Shown here one piece after another: positions 26,260-35,761 of a DNA stretch of 64,000 nt. Position 1 is the first letter of the stretch. Every line of letters starts with the position of its first letter. Source of the stretch: Candidatus Defluviibacillus avedoerensis (GTDB lineage Bacteria > Pseudomonadota > Gammaproteobacteria > Burkholderiales > Burkholderiaceae_C); NCBI GenBank assembly GCA_016703665.1, contig JADJBS010000004.1, positions 99,269 to 163,268 of the forward strand, written 5' to 3'. A model generated the notes under the pieces. It was not told the DNA's origin. It saw nothing but the letters and a program-made list of their open reading frames with translations, and made no database searches. Made by a program: the position numbers and the translations under genes.

Positions 26260-28887
26260 TCAAGTCCGGCGGTTTTTAGACCACTCCAGCAGGGCCATCT
26301 TGAATTTGGGAATCAACCAGGTCAACTGCTCCACTTGCTCTGAGGCTGCATGGGTATCCTTCTCCCTGGCCACTTCAATCAGGTGTTGCAGTGCAAGGTC
26401 CACACCGATGGCAGACAAATTGCCTGCTGCACCAGACATACTTTGGGCAATAAGGTCAACATCAGCAAAATGGCGGGATTCAATGGCGTGAATGATTTTT
26501 TCCAGATTGTCGGGCGCCTCGCTGGCAAACTGGAACCCCAGTTCCTCGATCAAGCCTGCCTCACCGCCCCAGCGCACCATGGCTTCGGCAGCATCGAAGT
26601 CTGGAAACGACATACCGCCCACAGGTGTTAGCGTTTCAGCGTTCTCTCCAGACTCGGCTGGAAAATCAATGTTGGTTGCACTCCAGATGTTGCGGCTTTG
26701 CTGTTTGACCACCACCCGGTTGATTTCTTCAATCAACTGATTTTTTGAAATCGGCTTGCTGATATACCCGTCCATGCCCGCCTCCAGGCAACGGTCGCGG
26801 TCTCGCGGCATGGCGTTGGCTGTCATTGCCACGATGAGCTGGCGGTCACCGTCTCCTTCAGATTTTTCGCGCTCCCGGATTGCGCGGGTCGCATCAATGC
26901 CGCCCATCACGGGCATTTGCATGTCCATCAGAATCAGGTCAAACGACCCTGTACCGCTGAGGGAAACAGCATGTGCACCATCCTCAACCACGGTCACAGC
27001 ATGGCCAAGCCGCTCGAGCACAGTCACAGCCAGCTTCTGGTTGACCTTGTTGTCTTCGGCCAGGAGCACCTTCAGACTGGAGGTATTGGTGCCCAGCAGA
27101 TCACCCGTCAAAGACGAATGGGCAAATTGAGACGGCGCGCCCATGGTCAGCATCAAGGCATCCACCAGATCAGCCTGGCTGACCGGCTTGGTGACAATGG
27201 CGGCCAAACCCAGCGCCTTGCACCGCGCCAGGTCTTTGGCTGTTCGGCTTGCTGGCAGCATCATGATGGTTCTGGCAATCACATCGGGGTAAATGGACAA
27301 CGCATCCATCACATCAAAACCTGACACGCCTGGCATTTCTGCGTCCAGCAAGATGAAGTCATAGCGCTGGGCTGGATCAGTCATCTCCCGCAGGGCGTCG
27401 AGCCCTGTACTCACGCAACGGGTTGCCATGCCCCAAATTGCCGTCATCTCTGCAAGCCACTGGAGGTTTGTGGCGTTGTCATCCACAACCAGAAGGCGTG
27501 TGTTGCCAAGTTCAACCGTCTGGTGCAGAGGCATCATGCCGGACTCTGACACTTGCAACGGGAGCGAGAAGAAAAAGTTGCTGCCCTGGCCAGGCTTGCT
27601 TTTCACGCCAATACGCCCGTGCATCAAGGCGGTAAGCCGGGCACAAATGGTCAGGCCCAGACCCGTCCCCCCGTAATGCCGGGTAGTGGACGCATCTGCT
27701 TGTGAGAACGATTCAAATATCTGCTGTTCTTTTCCCTTGGGCACGCCGATGCCAGTGTCTTCCACGGAAAACTCGATCACCACGTTCGTGCCCGTGTTCG
27801 AGAGGGTTCTTACCTGCACTGCCACCTGCCCTTTCTCAGTGAACTTGATGCCATTGCCAATCAGATTGGTCAGGATTTGTCTCAGGCGACCAGGGTCTCC
27901 GCGCAAAAAATTCGGCACATCAGGCAACACGCGCGCCAACAACTCTAGTTGCTTTTGGTGAGCCTTCACCGCCAGCGGCTTCAAACATTCGCTGAGCATT
28001 TCGCGCACGGAAAATGAGATGGTCTCAATGTCCAGCTTGCCAGCTTCCATCTTGGAGAAATCCAGGATGTCGTTGATGATGACCAGCAAGGAATCAGCTG
28101 ACGATTTGATCGTTTTGAGATAGTCACGCTGCTCGGCACTCAAGCTGGTTTCCAGTGCCAAGTCGGTCATGCCGATGATGCCGTTCATCGGCGTGCGTAT
28201 CTCGTGGCTCATATTGGCCAAAAATTCGCTCTTGATCTGGCTGGCTGCCTCGGCTGTTTCCTTTGACTGAATCAATCCAGCCGTCAGCTCACGCATGGCC
28301 GTGATGTCGGTATGCCGACAAACTGTCAAACCCTCTGATGTTCGCGACTCGGCAATTCGCAACCAGGTGTCGCCGTGTTGAATCTCAGGTGTTCCGGCCT
28401 CATCCCGGTAGCACATCCGTCTGGCAATCCAGTCTTCTTTGGTCAGTTCATCCAATGCGGTGGCAGTCGATGGCAAGTTCGCCGGGTACATGAACGCCAG
28501 CATCTGGCCGTAATCCAGACCTGGTTGCAAACTAGGTGCCAGTCGCGGATAGATCTCACGAAACTTGGCATTGCAAAAAAGCAGCCTGTCGTTCGCATCA
28601 AAAAGTGCAAACCCAATGATGAGGGAATCAAACCCCTCTAGCGATTGCCGCTTGAAAAGCGCCAGTTCTTGCACGCGCTGTTTGATACGTTCTAGCGCAG
28701 CACCGTAGTCGTCGTAATCCTTATTGATGCGTGCCAAAAGCACTGGAAACTGCTGCGCAAAACGCGATAGCGCAGGCCTCCCTTCAGCTGCATTCGTCAG
28801 CTCTGTATGGAGCACCCCGAGTTCGGCGTCGCTGCTGAGCCCAAGGGCGCTGGAAAGCTGTGCTTTAAGTCTGGCGTTTTCAATCAC
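26260..28887 (-). CDS. Hybrid sensor histidine kinase (PAS-HisKA-HATPase-REC-REC-degenerate Hpt)
   Basis: This is an 875-residue cytoplasmic-looking hybrid kinase with no clear transmembrane segment. In order: a coiled N-terminus, a PAS domain (about 82-200), HisKA with His228 in FLANMSHEIRTPMNG, HATPase with GGTGLGL at 406-412, REC1 with Asp515 (LLDAEMPG), REC2 with Asp655 (LMDMQMPV) and a C-terminal Hpt-like domain (about 765-870). The Hpt motif that should read H-x-L-K-G reads QSMSG: Gln815 replaces the phospho-acceptor His and Ser818 the Lys. Final phosphotransfer must therefore use a separate Hpt, or the domain is structural. The partner regulator is not nearby. Confidence 0.92.
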   Translation of the reverse strand: MIENARLKAQLSSALGLSSDAELGVLHTELTNAAEGRPALSRFAQQFPVLLARINKDYDDYGAALERIKQRVQELALFKRQSLEGFDSLIIGFALFDANDRLLFCNAKFREIYPRLAPSLQPGLDYGQMLAFMYPANLPSTATALDELTKEDWIARRMCYRDEAGTPEIQHGDTWLRIAESRTSEGLTVCRHTDITAMRELTAGLIQSKETAEAASQIKSEFLANMSHEIRTPMNGIIGMTDLALETSLSAEQRDYLKTIKSSADSLLVIINDILDFSKMEAGKLDIETISFSVREMLSECLKPLAVKAHQKQLELLARVLPDVPNFLRGDPGRLRQILTNLIGNGIKFTEKGQVAVQVRTLSNTGTNVVIEFSVEDTGIGVPKGKEQQIFESFSQADASTTRHYGGTGLGLTICARLTALMHGRIGVKSKPGQGSNFFFSLPLQVSESGMMPLHQTVELGNTRLLVVDDNATNLQWLAEMTAIWGMATRCVSTGLDALREMTDPAQRYDFILLDAEMPGVSGFDVMDALSIYPDVIARTIMMLPASRTAKDLARCKALGLAAIVTKPVSQADLVDALMLTMGAPSQFAHSSLTGDLLGTNTSSLKVLLAEDNKVNQKLAVTVLERLGHAVTVVEDGAHAVSLSGTGSFDLILMDMQMPVMGGIDATRAIREREKSEGDGDRQLIVAMTANAMPRDRDRCLEAGMDGYISKPISKNQLIEEINRVVVKQQSRNIWSATNIDFPAESGENAETLTPVGGMSFPDFDAAEAMVRWGGEAGLIEELGFQFASEAPDNLEKIIHAIESRHFADVDLIAQSMSGAAGNLSAIGVDLALQHLIEVAREKDTHAASEQVEQLTWLIPKFKMALLEWSKNRRT

Positions 28888-29089
28888 GTGAATTCACTGC
28901 ACGCTGGTGAGCGTCTTGTTGGTAACCCGATGGCGGCGACGAACCGCCCCCTACAATCGCAGCTTCTGGCGGCTTGTATCGAAGTATCCGGTTTTGATCG
29001 TACACGCCTTCCATCCAACGCGAGTATTACCCCCTGCATGCCCTTTGGCGTTGACAGGGTTTTATCGGCCAAAAGCATCCCCAGACTTT

Positions 29090-29872
29090 ATGAAAATTGC
29101 CACCTGGAATGTCAATTCACTGAGCGTGCGTTTGCCGCAGGTCCTGGCTTGGCTGTCTGCCAACCCAGTGGACGCACTGTGTTTGCAAGAGCTGAAAATG
29201 ACGGATGACAAATTCCCGTTTGACGCCTTTCAGGCTGCGGGTTACCAAGCAACTGCCTTTGGACAAAAAACCTATAACGGGGTTGCGCTGATCACACGTG
29301 AGCCAGTTGATTCAGTGGTCAGGAATATCCCCGGGTTTGCCGATGAACAATCGCGCGTCATTGCTGCCACACTACCAACGCCTGACGGCCCCTTGCGCAT
29401 CGTCAATGGTTACTTTGTGAACGGTCAGGCACCAGACACTGACAAGTTTGCCTACAAGTTGACTTGGCTGACTGCGCTGCAGAATTGGCTACGTGACGAA
29501 TTGATCATCCACCCACGACTGGCACTGCTGGGTGACTTCAACATCACAGCTGATGACCGCGATTCGTATGACCCGCAAGGTCTGCATGAGACGATTCACC
29601 ACACGACGGTAGAGCGAGAGCACTTGCGGGCTTTGCTGGACCTTGGCATGCATGACGCTTTTCGGCAGTTTGAGCAGGCCGAAAAAAGCTTCAGCTGGTG
29701 GGACTACCGTGATTTCGGCTTCAGACGCAATCGTGGCTTGCGAATCGACTACATCTTGCTGAGTGACTTGCTCAAATCCAGCCTGAAAAACTGCGTCATT
29801 GACAAGGCACCCCGCAAAAACGAGCGTCCGAGCGACCACACACCGGTGGTGGCAGAGCTTGGCACTGACTGA
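29090..29872 (+). CDS. xth: Exodeoxyribonuclease III
   Basis: This 260-residue AP endonuclease/3'-exonuclease of the EEP fold acts in base-excision repair. Motifs visible: ATWNVNSLSVRLP at the N-terminus, LQELKMTDD (metal-binding Glu), NGYFVNGQ, LLGDFNITADDRD, WWDYRDFGFRRNRGLRIDYIL and the final SDHTPVVAEL with catalytic Asp-His. The ATG at 29090 gives the family length; a longer in-frame extension upstream lacks support. It converges on ntrC. Confidence 0.95.
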   Translation: MKIATWNVNSLSVRLPQVLAWLSANPVDALCLQELKMTDDKFPFDAFQAAGYQATAFGQKTYNGVALITREPVDSVVRNIPGFADEQSRVIAATLPTPDGPLRIVNGYFVNGQAPDTDKFAYKLTWLTALQNWLRDELIIHPRLALLGDFNITADDRDSYDPQGLHETIHHTTVEREHLRALLDLGMHDAFRQFEQAEKSFSWWDYRDFGFRRNRGLRIDYILLSDLLKSSLKNCVIDKAPRKNERPSDHTPVVAELGTD

Positions 29873-29923
29873 AACCCGGCCAAGCACGAGTGGGCTCGGC
29901 CCTGCCCCAGTCTGACGGTTTGC

Positions 29924-31530
29924 TCACTCCAGCCCGAGTTCCTGGATTTTGCGGGTGATGGTATTGCGGCCGATGCCCAGTTTTTGAGCAGCCTCGATCC
30001 GGCGTCCACGGGTATGGTTCAAAGCTGTCAGGATCAGGCGGGATTCAAATCTGCGGGTCAGTGCGTCCCACACATCGTGTTGCCCTGCAGCCAATAAAGA
30101 CTGAGCTTCATCTATCAAGCCCTGCTCCCAGGCAATTGACCCTGCAGTGTGCATTTCTCCAAGTACTGGGGTTTGCCCTCCACCTGCCAAAGGCGAGTCG
30201 CCAGTTCCATTCAGCGGTGCACCAGGTGCAACACCAACATTCGAGGCAGACATTAGCGCGGAAGAACTGTCTGCCAGTAAAGCCGTTGGGTGGGCCACGG
30301 CCTCTGAAGGCGTTGGTGCATTCATGCCAAATGCAGCCCCACCAACCCCCATCAGTTCTGTTGTCGTGCCTGAAAGGACTTCGGGTGGCAGGTCTTTGGC
30401 GTCAACCAACTGTGCCGGCGCCATGACCGTGAGCCAGTGGCAGACGTTTTCGAGTTGACGCACATTGCCTGGGAATGCGAAGTCAGCGAGACGAATCAGG
30501 GCAGCATCTGATATGCGCTTGGGCTCCACGCCCAATTGCTGTGCACTTTGTTGCAGAAAGTGGCGTGTCAACATGGGCACGTCTTCCCGCCGCTCGCGCA
30601 ATGCCGGCAGACGCAATCGAATCACGTTCAGGCGATGAAACAAGTCTTCTCGAAAGCCACCGTCCTTGACGCGCTGCTCCAGATCCTGGTGGGTAGCAGC
30701 AATGACCCGGACATTGGTTTTGACAGCATTGTGACCACCTACGCGGTAAAAATGTCCATCACTCAAAACACGCAGCAAACGCGTCTGAAGGTCAAACGGC
30801 ATGTCACCAATTTCGTCCAGAAACAGCGTCCCACCATCGGCTTGCTCAAAACGTCCCCGTCGCATGGTCTGTGCGCCTGTGAATGCCCCACGTTCGTGAC
30901 CAAAGAGTTCACTTTCCAGCAGGTCCTTCGGAATTGCTGCAGTATAATAGCAACAAATGGGCCATTGGCGCGCGGAGAATGCTTATGGAGGGCTCTGGCC
31001 ACGAGTTCTTTGCCTGACCCCGATTCACCGGTGATCATGACCGTGACGTTGCTCTGGCTCAAACGTCCAATCGCTCGGAACACGTCCTGCATGGCGGGTG
31101 CTTGGCCGAGCATTTCAGGCGAATCGGCCATGCGTTCTTCGGCAACCTCTTCGCGCTGGCTCTCTTCTACCGCACGACGAATCAGTTCGACCGCTTTGGG
31201 CAGATCAAATGGCTTGGGCAGGTATTCAAACGCACCACCCTGAAACGCGGACACGGCACTGTCCAGGTCAGAGTACGCTGTCATGATGATGACGGGCAGG
31301 CCCGGCAACTTCTCCTTCACTTTGGCAAGCAGGTCCAGCCCCGATCCGCCTGGCATGCGGATGTCGCTCACCAGCACCTGTGGCGAGTCTTCGTCGGCCA
31401 TGGTGGCAATGGCCATCAGTACATCACGTGGATTGGTAAAGCTCCGGGTAGGAAGGCCTTCGCGGAGCAAGGCTTTCTCCAGCACGAACCGGATGGACTG
31501 GTCATCATCTACTATCCAGATCGGCTTCAT
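29924..31530 (-). pseudogene. ntrC: Nitrogen regulation response regulator NtrC, interrupted by a -1 frameshift
   Basis: NtrC is the sigma-54 activator of nitrogen-assimilation genes. From ATG 31530 (GAAGGA upstream): REC domain with Asp56 in VSDIRMPG and KPF, then an AAA+ domain with Walker A GESGSGKE and GPFVAI. There the frame breaks at 30945, where one T (plus strand) is missing; restoring it gives GPFVAINTAAIPKDLLESELF. The rest includes GAFTGA, LFLDEIGDMP and a Fis-type helix-turn-helix at the C-terminus (AAQKLGIGRNTITRKIQEL). The rejoined protein is 535 residues with a long Gly/Pro/Ala linker before the HTH. An intact ntrB and NtrC site suggest sequencing error. Confidence 0.9.
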
Positions 31531-31581
31531 GGAATCCTTCAAAACCTCGGCTCACACGCCAACATCGGCGCAGTTCACAAC

Positions 31582-32673
31582 TCAGGGCAAAGGAATCAGG
31601 ATCTTGAAATCCGTCTTCCCCGGAATGCTCTCGCACTCGATCAAACCATGGTGTTGCTGAACAAAGGTTTGCGCCAATGTCAGCCCCAGGCCAGACCCTC
31701 CTTCACGCCCTGAAACCAAGGGATAGAAGATGCGGTCCTTGATCGAGTCCGGCACGCCGGGCCCGTTGTCGATGACATGCAATTCCAATGCCAGTCGGTA
31801 ACGTTGCTTGCCAAATGTGACCTGTCTGGCAATGCGCGTTCGGAAAATAAGTCGGACGTCCCCCGATGCCAAGCGCTCAGCCAGTGCATAGGCGGCATTG
31901 TGTGCAATGTTCAGCACGGCTTGGATCAACTGCTCGCGGTCCCCTCGAAACTCGGGAATCGAGCTGTCATAGTCGCGTACCACCACCAACCCACGGGGAA
32001 ACTCTGCCAGAATCAGTGAGCGCACCCGCTCACACACCTCGTGGATATTGACATCCCCCACCACGTGTGGCCTGCGGTGGGGCGCCAGCAACCGGTCCAC
32101 GAGGGTTTGCAGACGATCCGCTTCATGAATAATGACTTGGGTGTATTCAGTCAATTCGCGCGAATCAACTTCCATCTGCAAGAGCTGCGCGGCCCCCCGA
32201 ATTCCGCCCAATGGGTTCTTTATTTCATGGGCCAAATTGCGGATCAGTTCTTTGGTGGCCTGGGCCTGATCAATCAGGCGCTCTTCCCTATCCTGTTTGG
32301 CCTGCGCTTCGAGGGGTAACAGTTCAATGATGACCTCACCCGCCTTATCGGTCTGGGCCAGAACCACGTGAACCGGCAGCGGATCATGCGTCACCCGCTT
32401 TAACCAAGCGTCATAACGCAGGGCAGCAAACTCGTTACTGCCAGCGCCATGCAACGCGTTCAACAATCTTTCGGGCTCAGTAAAACTGTCTGGGAAAAAG
32501 GAGCCTTCAATCGTCCGACGCGACGTACCCAGTGCGTCTTCCAGCGCGGCATTGGCAAATAGCACCATTCCATCGCTGCGAACGACCAATACCAGGGTGG
32601 CTAACAGGTCAAAGGCCTGAAACCGGTGTGGCTGGGTCGTTACGAGCGGCGCAGGCTTGGAGCGCCCCGTCAT
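31582..32673 (-). CDS. ntrB: Nitrogen regulation sensor histidine kinase NtrB
   Basis: NtrB (GlnL) phosphorylates or dephosphorylates NtrC under control of PII proteins. The 363-residue soluble protein has an N-terminal PAS domain (about 20-125), the phospho-acceptor block LIRNLAHEIKNPLGGIRGAAQLL, and a HATPase domain with DNGPGVPDSIKDRIFYPLVSGREGGSGLGL. It starts four bases inside the end of the DUF4124 gene and precedes ntrC by about 50 bases, so DUF4124-ntrB-ntrC likely form one unit downstream of glnA. Confidence 0.95.
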   Translation of the reverse strand: MTGRSKPAPLVTTQPHRFQAFDLLATLVLVVRSDGMVLFANAALEDALGTSRRTIEGSFFPDSFTEPERLLNALHGAGSNEFAALRYDAWLKRVTHDPLPVHVVLAQTDKAGEVIIELLPLEAQAKQDREERLIDQAQATKELIRNLAHEIKNPLGGIRGAAQLLQMEVDSRELTEYTQVIIHEADRLQTLVDRLLAPHRRPHVVGDVNIHEVCERVRSLILAEFPRGLVVVRDYDSSIPEFRGDREQLIQAVLNIAHNAAYALAERLASGDVRLIFRTRIARQVTFGKQRYRLALELHVIDNGPGVPDSIKDRIFYPLVSGREGGSGLGLTLAQTFVQQHHGLIECESIPGKTDFKILIPLP

Positions 32674-33185
32674 TTCAACGCGGCCGAACCAACCGAATTA
32701 CGGGTCAACTCGCGCTTGATGCCTGCAATATCTTCATCGCTGCGTGCAATGGCTGCCTTGAGTTCAGATACTCGGTCAAGGTATTTTTGATGATTTCGCG
32801 TTTCTGCTCCCTGTTTTTCGGGTTCGCCGTTGTTGTATTCCTTGATTAACTCTGCCTGGCGCGCTTGCGTGCGGCGCAGTTCGCCCTCTAGGATGGTGCG
32901 TGCGTCCGAGTCCCGTGTTTTTTGATCATTGGCATCCACTCTGGGACTGTTGGGAGGAGAACTGGCCGATGCACCGGCTGTTGCCAAACGGACTCCCTGC
33001 CCGGAAGGTTTGGCTGGCACAGCAATGACGGTGACATTGCCGCCTTGAACCAATTTGCAACCCCGATTCTTGGCATCATTGGCGTTGTTGGTGTACTCGT
33101 TCCCACAGCGATAGATAGCGTCTTGCGCAAAAATCGACCCAGACACAGTCAATGTCAAAAAAGAAATAAAGAATGCTGTTTTCAT
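32670..33185 (-). CDS. DUF4124-like exported protein
   Basis: The 171-residue protein has a clear signal peptide (MKTAFFISFLTLTVSGSIFAQ, cut after Ala20 or so), then a short DUF4124-like segment (AIYRCGNEYTNNANDAKNRGCKLV, a Cys-bounded motif), a Pro/Ser linker and a charged C-terminal helix (about 95-165). A gene of this kind between glnA and ntrB is usual in Burkholderiales; a link to nitrogen control is positional only. Confidence 0.78.
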   Translation of the reverse strand: MKTAFFISFLTLTVSGSIFAQDAIYRCGNEYTNNANDAKNRGCKLVQGGNVTVIAVPAKPSGQGVRLATAGASASSPPNSPRVDANDQKTRDSDARTILEGELRRTQARQAELIKEYNNGEPEKQGAETRNHQKYLDRVSELKAAIARSDEDIAGIKRELTRNSVGSAALK

Positions 33186-33280
33186 AGTGAATCCTGTCCT
33201 TTGGCGGTGCAGGTTGAGCTTTAGTATCGCGCAAACCCTGACAAGTTCCTAACCGCGACCTCATCTATAACGCGCCAAAA

Positions 33281-33310
33281 GTAAAAAAGGACGGCTTTCG
33301 CCGTCCTTTG
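33281..33310 (-). terminator. Intrinsic terminator of glnA
   Basis: On the minus strand GGACGGC-GAAA-GCCGTCC followed by TTTTTT forms a 7-bp stem with a GNRA loop, about 25 bases after the glnA stop. It should end most glnA transcripts before DUF4124-ntrB-ntrC. Confidence 0.85.
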
Positions 33311-33330
33311 CATCACAAAGCAGAAACTGC

Positions 33331-34746
33331 TTACAGCGAATAGTACATATCGAATTCGACAGGGTGAGTCGCCATGCGAAAGCGCGTGACTTCCTGCATC
33401 TTCAAATCGATGTATGCATCGATGTATGCATCGGTAAACACACCACCCTTGGTCAGGAAAGCGCGGTCTTTGTCCAGGCATTCCAGCGCCTGATCCAGGC
33501 TGTGGCAAACCGTGGGAATCAGTTTGTCTTCTTCTGGGGGCAGATGATAGAGATCCTTAGAGGCAGCTTCGCCGGGATGAATCTTGTTTTCCACGCCATC
33601 CAGACCCGCCATCAACAGAGCGGAGAAGCCGAGGTAGGGGTTCATCAATGGATCGGGGAAACGCGCCTCAACGCGGCGGCCCTTGGGGTTTGCCACGAAC
33701 GGGATACGGATCGATGCTGAGCGGTTCTTGGCAGAATAAGCCAACTTGACTGGCGCCTCAAACCCTGGTACCAGGCGCTTGTAGCTGTTGGTGCCTGGAT
33801 TGGTGATGGCGTTCAAGGCACGTGCGTGCTTGATGATGCCACCGATGTAGTACAGAGCGAAATCAGACAACCCAGCATAACCGTCGCCTGCGAACAGGTT
33901 CTTGCCATCTTTCCAAACGGACTGGTGAACGTGCATGCCGGAACCGTTGTCACCCACGACAGGCTTGGGCATGAAGGTGGCGGTCTTGCCATATGCGTGT
34001 GCCACGTTGTGGATCACGTACTTTTGCAACTGAACCCAGTCAGCGCGCTGGATGAGGGTGCTGAAACGCGTACCGATTTCCAACTGACCCGCATTGGCCA
34101 CTTCATGGTGATGAACTTCAACGGGAATGCCTACTGATTCGAGCACCAAGGACATTTCAGAACGCATGTCCTGAAAGCTGTCCACAGGAGGAACCGGGAA
34201 GTAGCCACCCTTGACGGCCTGGCGGTGGCCCTGGTTGCCATGCTCAAACTCTTTGCCTGTGCTCCAAGCAGCCTCTTCAGAGCCGACCTTGAAGAAGCAA
34301 CCCGACATGTCGTTTTGCCAGCGAACGCTGTCAAACACGAAGAATTCTGGCTCTGGACCAAAGTAGGCCGTGTCCCCCAAACCAGACGCCTTCATGTAGC
34401 TTTCAGCGCGTTTAGCCAATGAGCGGGGATCACGCTCATACGCACGGCCATCGACTGGGTCGATGACATCACATGTCAAGATCAGCGTGGTCTCTTCAAA
34501 GAAGGGGTCAATGTTTGCTGTATTGGGGTCAGGCATCAACTGCATGTCAGAGGCTTCAATGCCTTTCCAGCCCGCAATAGAGGATCCATCGAATGCATGA
34601 CCGTCGGTGAACTTGCCTTCGTCAAAATGAGAGACAGGCACAGTCACATGCTGCTCTTTACCACGGGTGTCGGTGAAGCGGAAATCAACGAATTTAACTT
34701 CGTTTTCTTTCACCATTTTCAGTACGTCTGCGACGGTCTTTGCCAT
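33331..34746 (-). CDS. glnA: Glutamine synthetase type I
   Basis: GlnA makes glutamine from glutamate, ammonia and ATP; the type I dodecamer is controlled by adenylylation. The 471-residue protein carries the signatures VDFRFTDTRGKEQHVTVP, DGSSIAGWKGIEASDMQLMPD, KPVVGDNGSGMHVHQSVWKDG, and NPKGRRVEARFPDPLMNPYLGFSALLMAGLDG. The adenylylation loop NLYHLPPEE has the Tyr (here DLYHLPPEE). ATG 34746 with AGGAG upstream is chosen. The upstream region holds an NtrC site and a sigma-54 promoter. Confidence 0.97.
   Translation of the reverse strand: MAKTVADVLKMVKENEVKFVDFRFTDTRGKEQHVTVPVSHFDEGKFTDGHAFDGSSIAGWKGIEASDMQLMPDPNTANIDPFFEETTLILTCDVIDPVDGRAYERDPRSLAKRAESYMKASGLGDTAYFGPEPEFFVFDSVRWQNDMSGCFFKVGSEEAAWSTGKEFEHGNQGHRQAVKGGYFPVPPVDSFQDMRSEMSLVLESVGIPVEVHHHEVANAGQLEIGTRFSTLIQRADWVQLQKYVIHNVAHAYGKTATFMPKPVVGDNGSGMHVHQSVWKDGKNLFAGDGYAGLSDFALYYIGGIIKHARALNAITNPGTNSYKRLVPGFEAPVKLAYSAKNRSASIRIPFVANPKGRRVEARFPDPLMNPYLGFSALLMAGLDGVENKIHPGEAASKDLYHLPPEEDKLIPTVCHSLDQALECLDKDRAFLTKGGVFTDAYIDAYIDLKMQEVTRFRMATHPVEFDMYYSL
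33406..33433 (-). repeat. Tandem 12-bp repeat inside glnA
   Basis: The unit ATCGATGTATGC occurs twice in a row (33406-33417, 33418-33429) and begins a third time. It encodes the doubled DAYIDAYI near the GlnA C-terminus. The protein length is normal, so this looks like codon-level similarity rather than a recent insertion. Confidence 0.8.
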
Positions 34747-34800
34747 CAATAATCTCCTGGTAGGTAAGATGGTTGTGAAGAATTTGTTGAGATGATCAAT

Positions 34801-34815
34801 GCAGTTTTTATGCCA
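34801..34815 (-). promoter_or_regulatory. Sigma-54 promoter (-24/-12) of glnA
   Basis: On the minus strand TGGCAT-AAAAA-CTGC fits the sigma-54 consensus TGGCAY-N5-TTGC with one mismatch and correct spacing between the GG and GC. It lies 55 bases before the glnA start codon. Together with the NtrC site upstream it implies nitrogen-limited induction. Confidence 0.75.
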
Positions 34816-34868
34816 AGACCAAACCTGTATTTTGCCTTGGAATGGCGCAACAAATTCACCAAGTTAAA

Positions 34869-34885
34869 TGCACCATATTTGTGCA
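34869..34885 (-). promoter_or_regulatory. NtrC-binding site upstream of glnA
   Basis: TGCACA-AATAT-GGTGCA on the minus strand matches the NtrC dyad TGCACC-N5-GGTGCA with a single mismatch. Its centre is about 70 bases upstream of the sigma-54 -12 element, within the normal range for an enhancer. ntrB and ntrC are encoded just downstream of glnA. Confidence 0.75.
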
Positions 34886-34912
34886 TATCCAACTTTCCAA
34901 TCTCTTTTAGAC

Positions 34913-35761
34913 TTAACGCACCAATTCGGGGCCAATTGATGCCCCAATATCGCGCAAACCCGACATCAATGTGCGATACGCATCATCGAGCTGGCTTGAA
35001 GTCCCTTTAACGCCCAGCTCAATATGCCGACCATATTGCGGATGGTCAACACTTGGCAGGCTGAAGACTTTGATTCCATCAAATCGACTTTCGATGTCGA
35101 TCATCATCGGCGTTAGAGTGGACTCCATCGCACCAAAGACGATGACAGATTTTTCGGTATTGCCTGCCTTTTGAAACCATTTGCTGTACGCGGTATCGAG
35201 CACCCACTCCATCATGGGCCAAGCCATGACGGGGAAGCCGGGAACAAAGTGAACGGCCCCCCCAAAGTCGCCTTCACAGCTGAAACCGGGGATCTTGTTG
35301 TATGGATTTGGAATAATGCGAGCGCCAGCCGGAAACATGCCCATGTTGTAGCGATGAACATTGTCAGCACGCTCTGGCTCAAAAGCTTTTCCCTGTTCTC
35401 GTGCCATTTCCTGCATGCGCTCGCGGATCAGACTTTCTGCCTCGGGGTGGAGCAGGAGTTCGCGCCGCAAAGCGTTGGCAGCGCATTGACGAGTGTGGTC
35501 GTCTGGCGTTGCACCAATTCCGCCACAGGAAAAAACGACATCTGCTGAAGCGAACGCCTGCGTCAAAGTCGCAATGATTCTGTCAGGCGAATCGCCGACG
35601 TAATTGGCATACGCCAAAGAAAGCCCTCGCACTGAAAGCAACTCAATGAACTTGCTCAGATGCTTGTCGGCACGTTTACCTGAAAGTATCTCGTCACCAA
35701 TGATGATGATGCCGAAGTTGGGCGCTTTGCCACTAGGGAGACTGTTGAGGGCCTGGATCAT
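34913..35761 (-). CDS. CinA-like molybdopterin-binding (MoCF) domain protein
   Basis: From the ATG at 35761 the protein is 282 residues with an N-terminal MoCF/MoaB-like domain: FGIIIIGDEILSGKRADKHLSKF, YVGDSPDRI, FSCGGIGATPDDHT and PGFPVMAWPMMEW. It resembles the N-terminal half of CinA, whose relatives hydrolyse ADP-ribose, but lacks the C-terminal nicotinamide-nucleotide amidase domain. The ORF is open upstream to 35836 but that part overlaps the EI24 gene and lacks family similarity. It overlaps that gene by 29 bases. Confidence 0.82.
   Translation of the reverse strand: MIQALNSLPSGKAPNFGIIIIGDEILSGKRADKHLSKFIELLSVRGLSLAYANYVGDSPDRIIATLTQAFASADVVFSCGGIGATPDDHTRQCAANALRRELLLHPEAESLIRERMQEMAREQGKAFEPERADNVHRYNMGMFPAGARIIPNPYNKIPGFSCEGDFGGAVHFVPGFPVMAWPMMEWVLDTAYSKWFQKAGNTEKSVIVFGAMESTLTPMMIDIESRFDGIKVFSLPSVDHPQYGRHIELGVKGTSSQLDDAYRTLMSGLRDIGASIGPELVR

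Noticed and set aside
29873..29923. Hairpin between convergent xth and ntrC (GGCC-A-AGC ... GCT-C-GGCC)
   Set aside because: Stem has a mismatch and no T-run on either strand; too weak to call a terminator.
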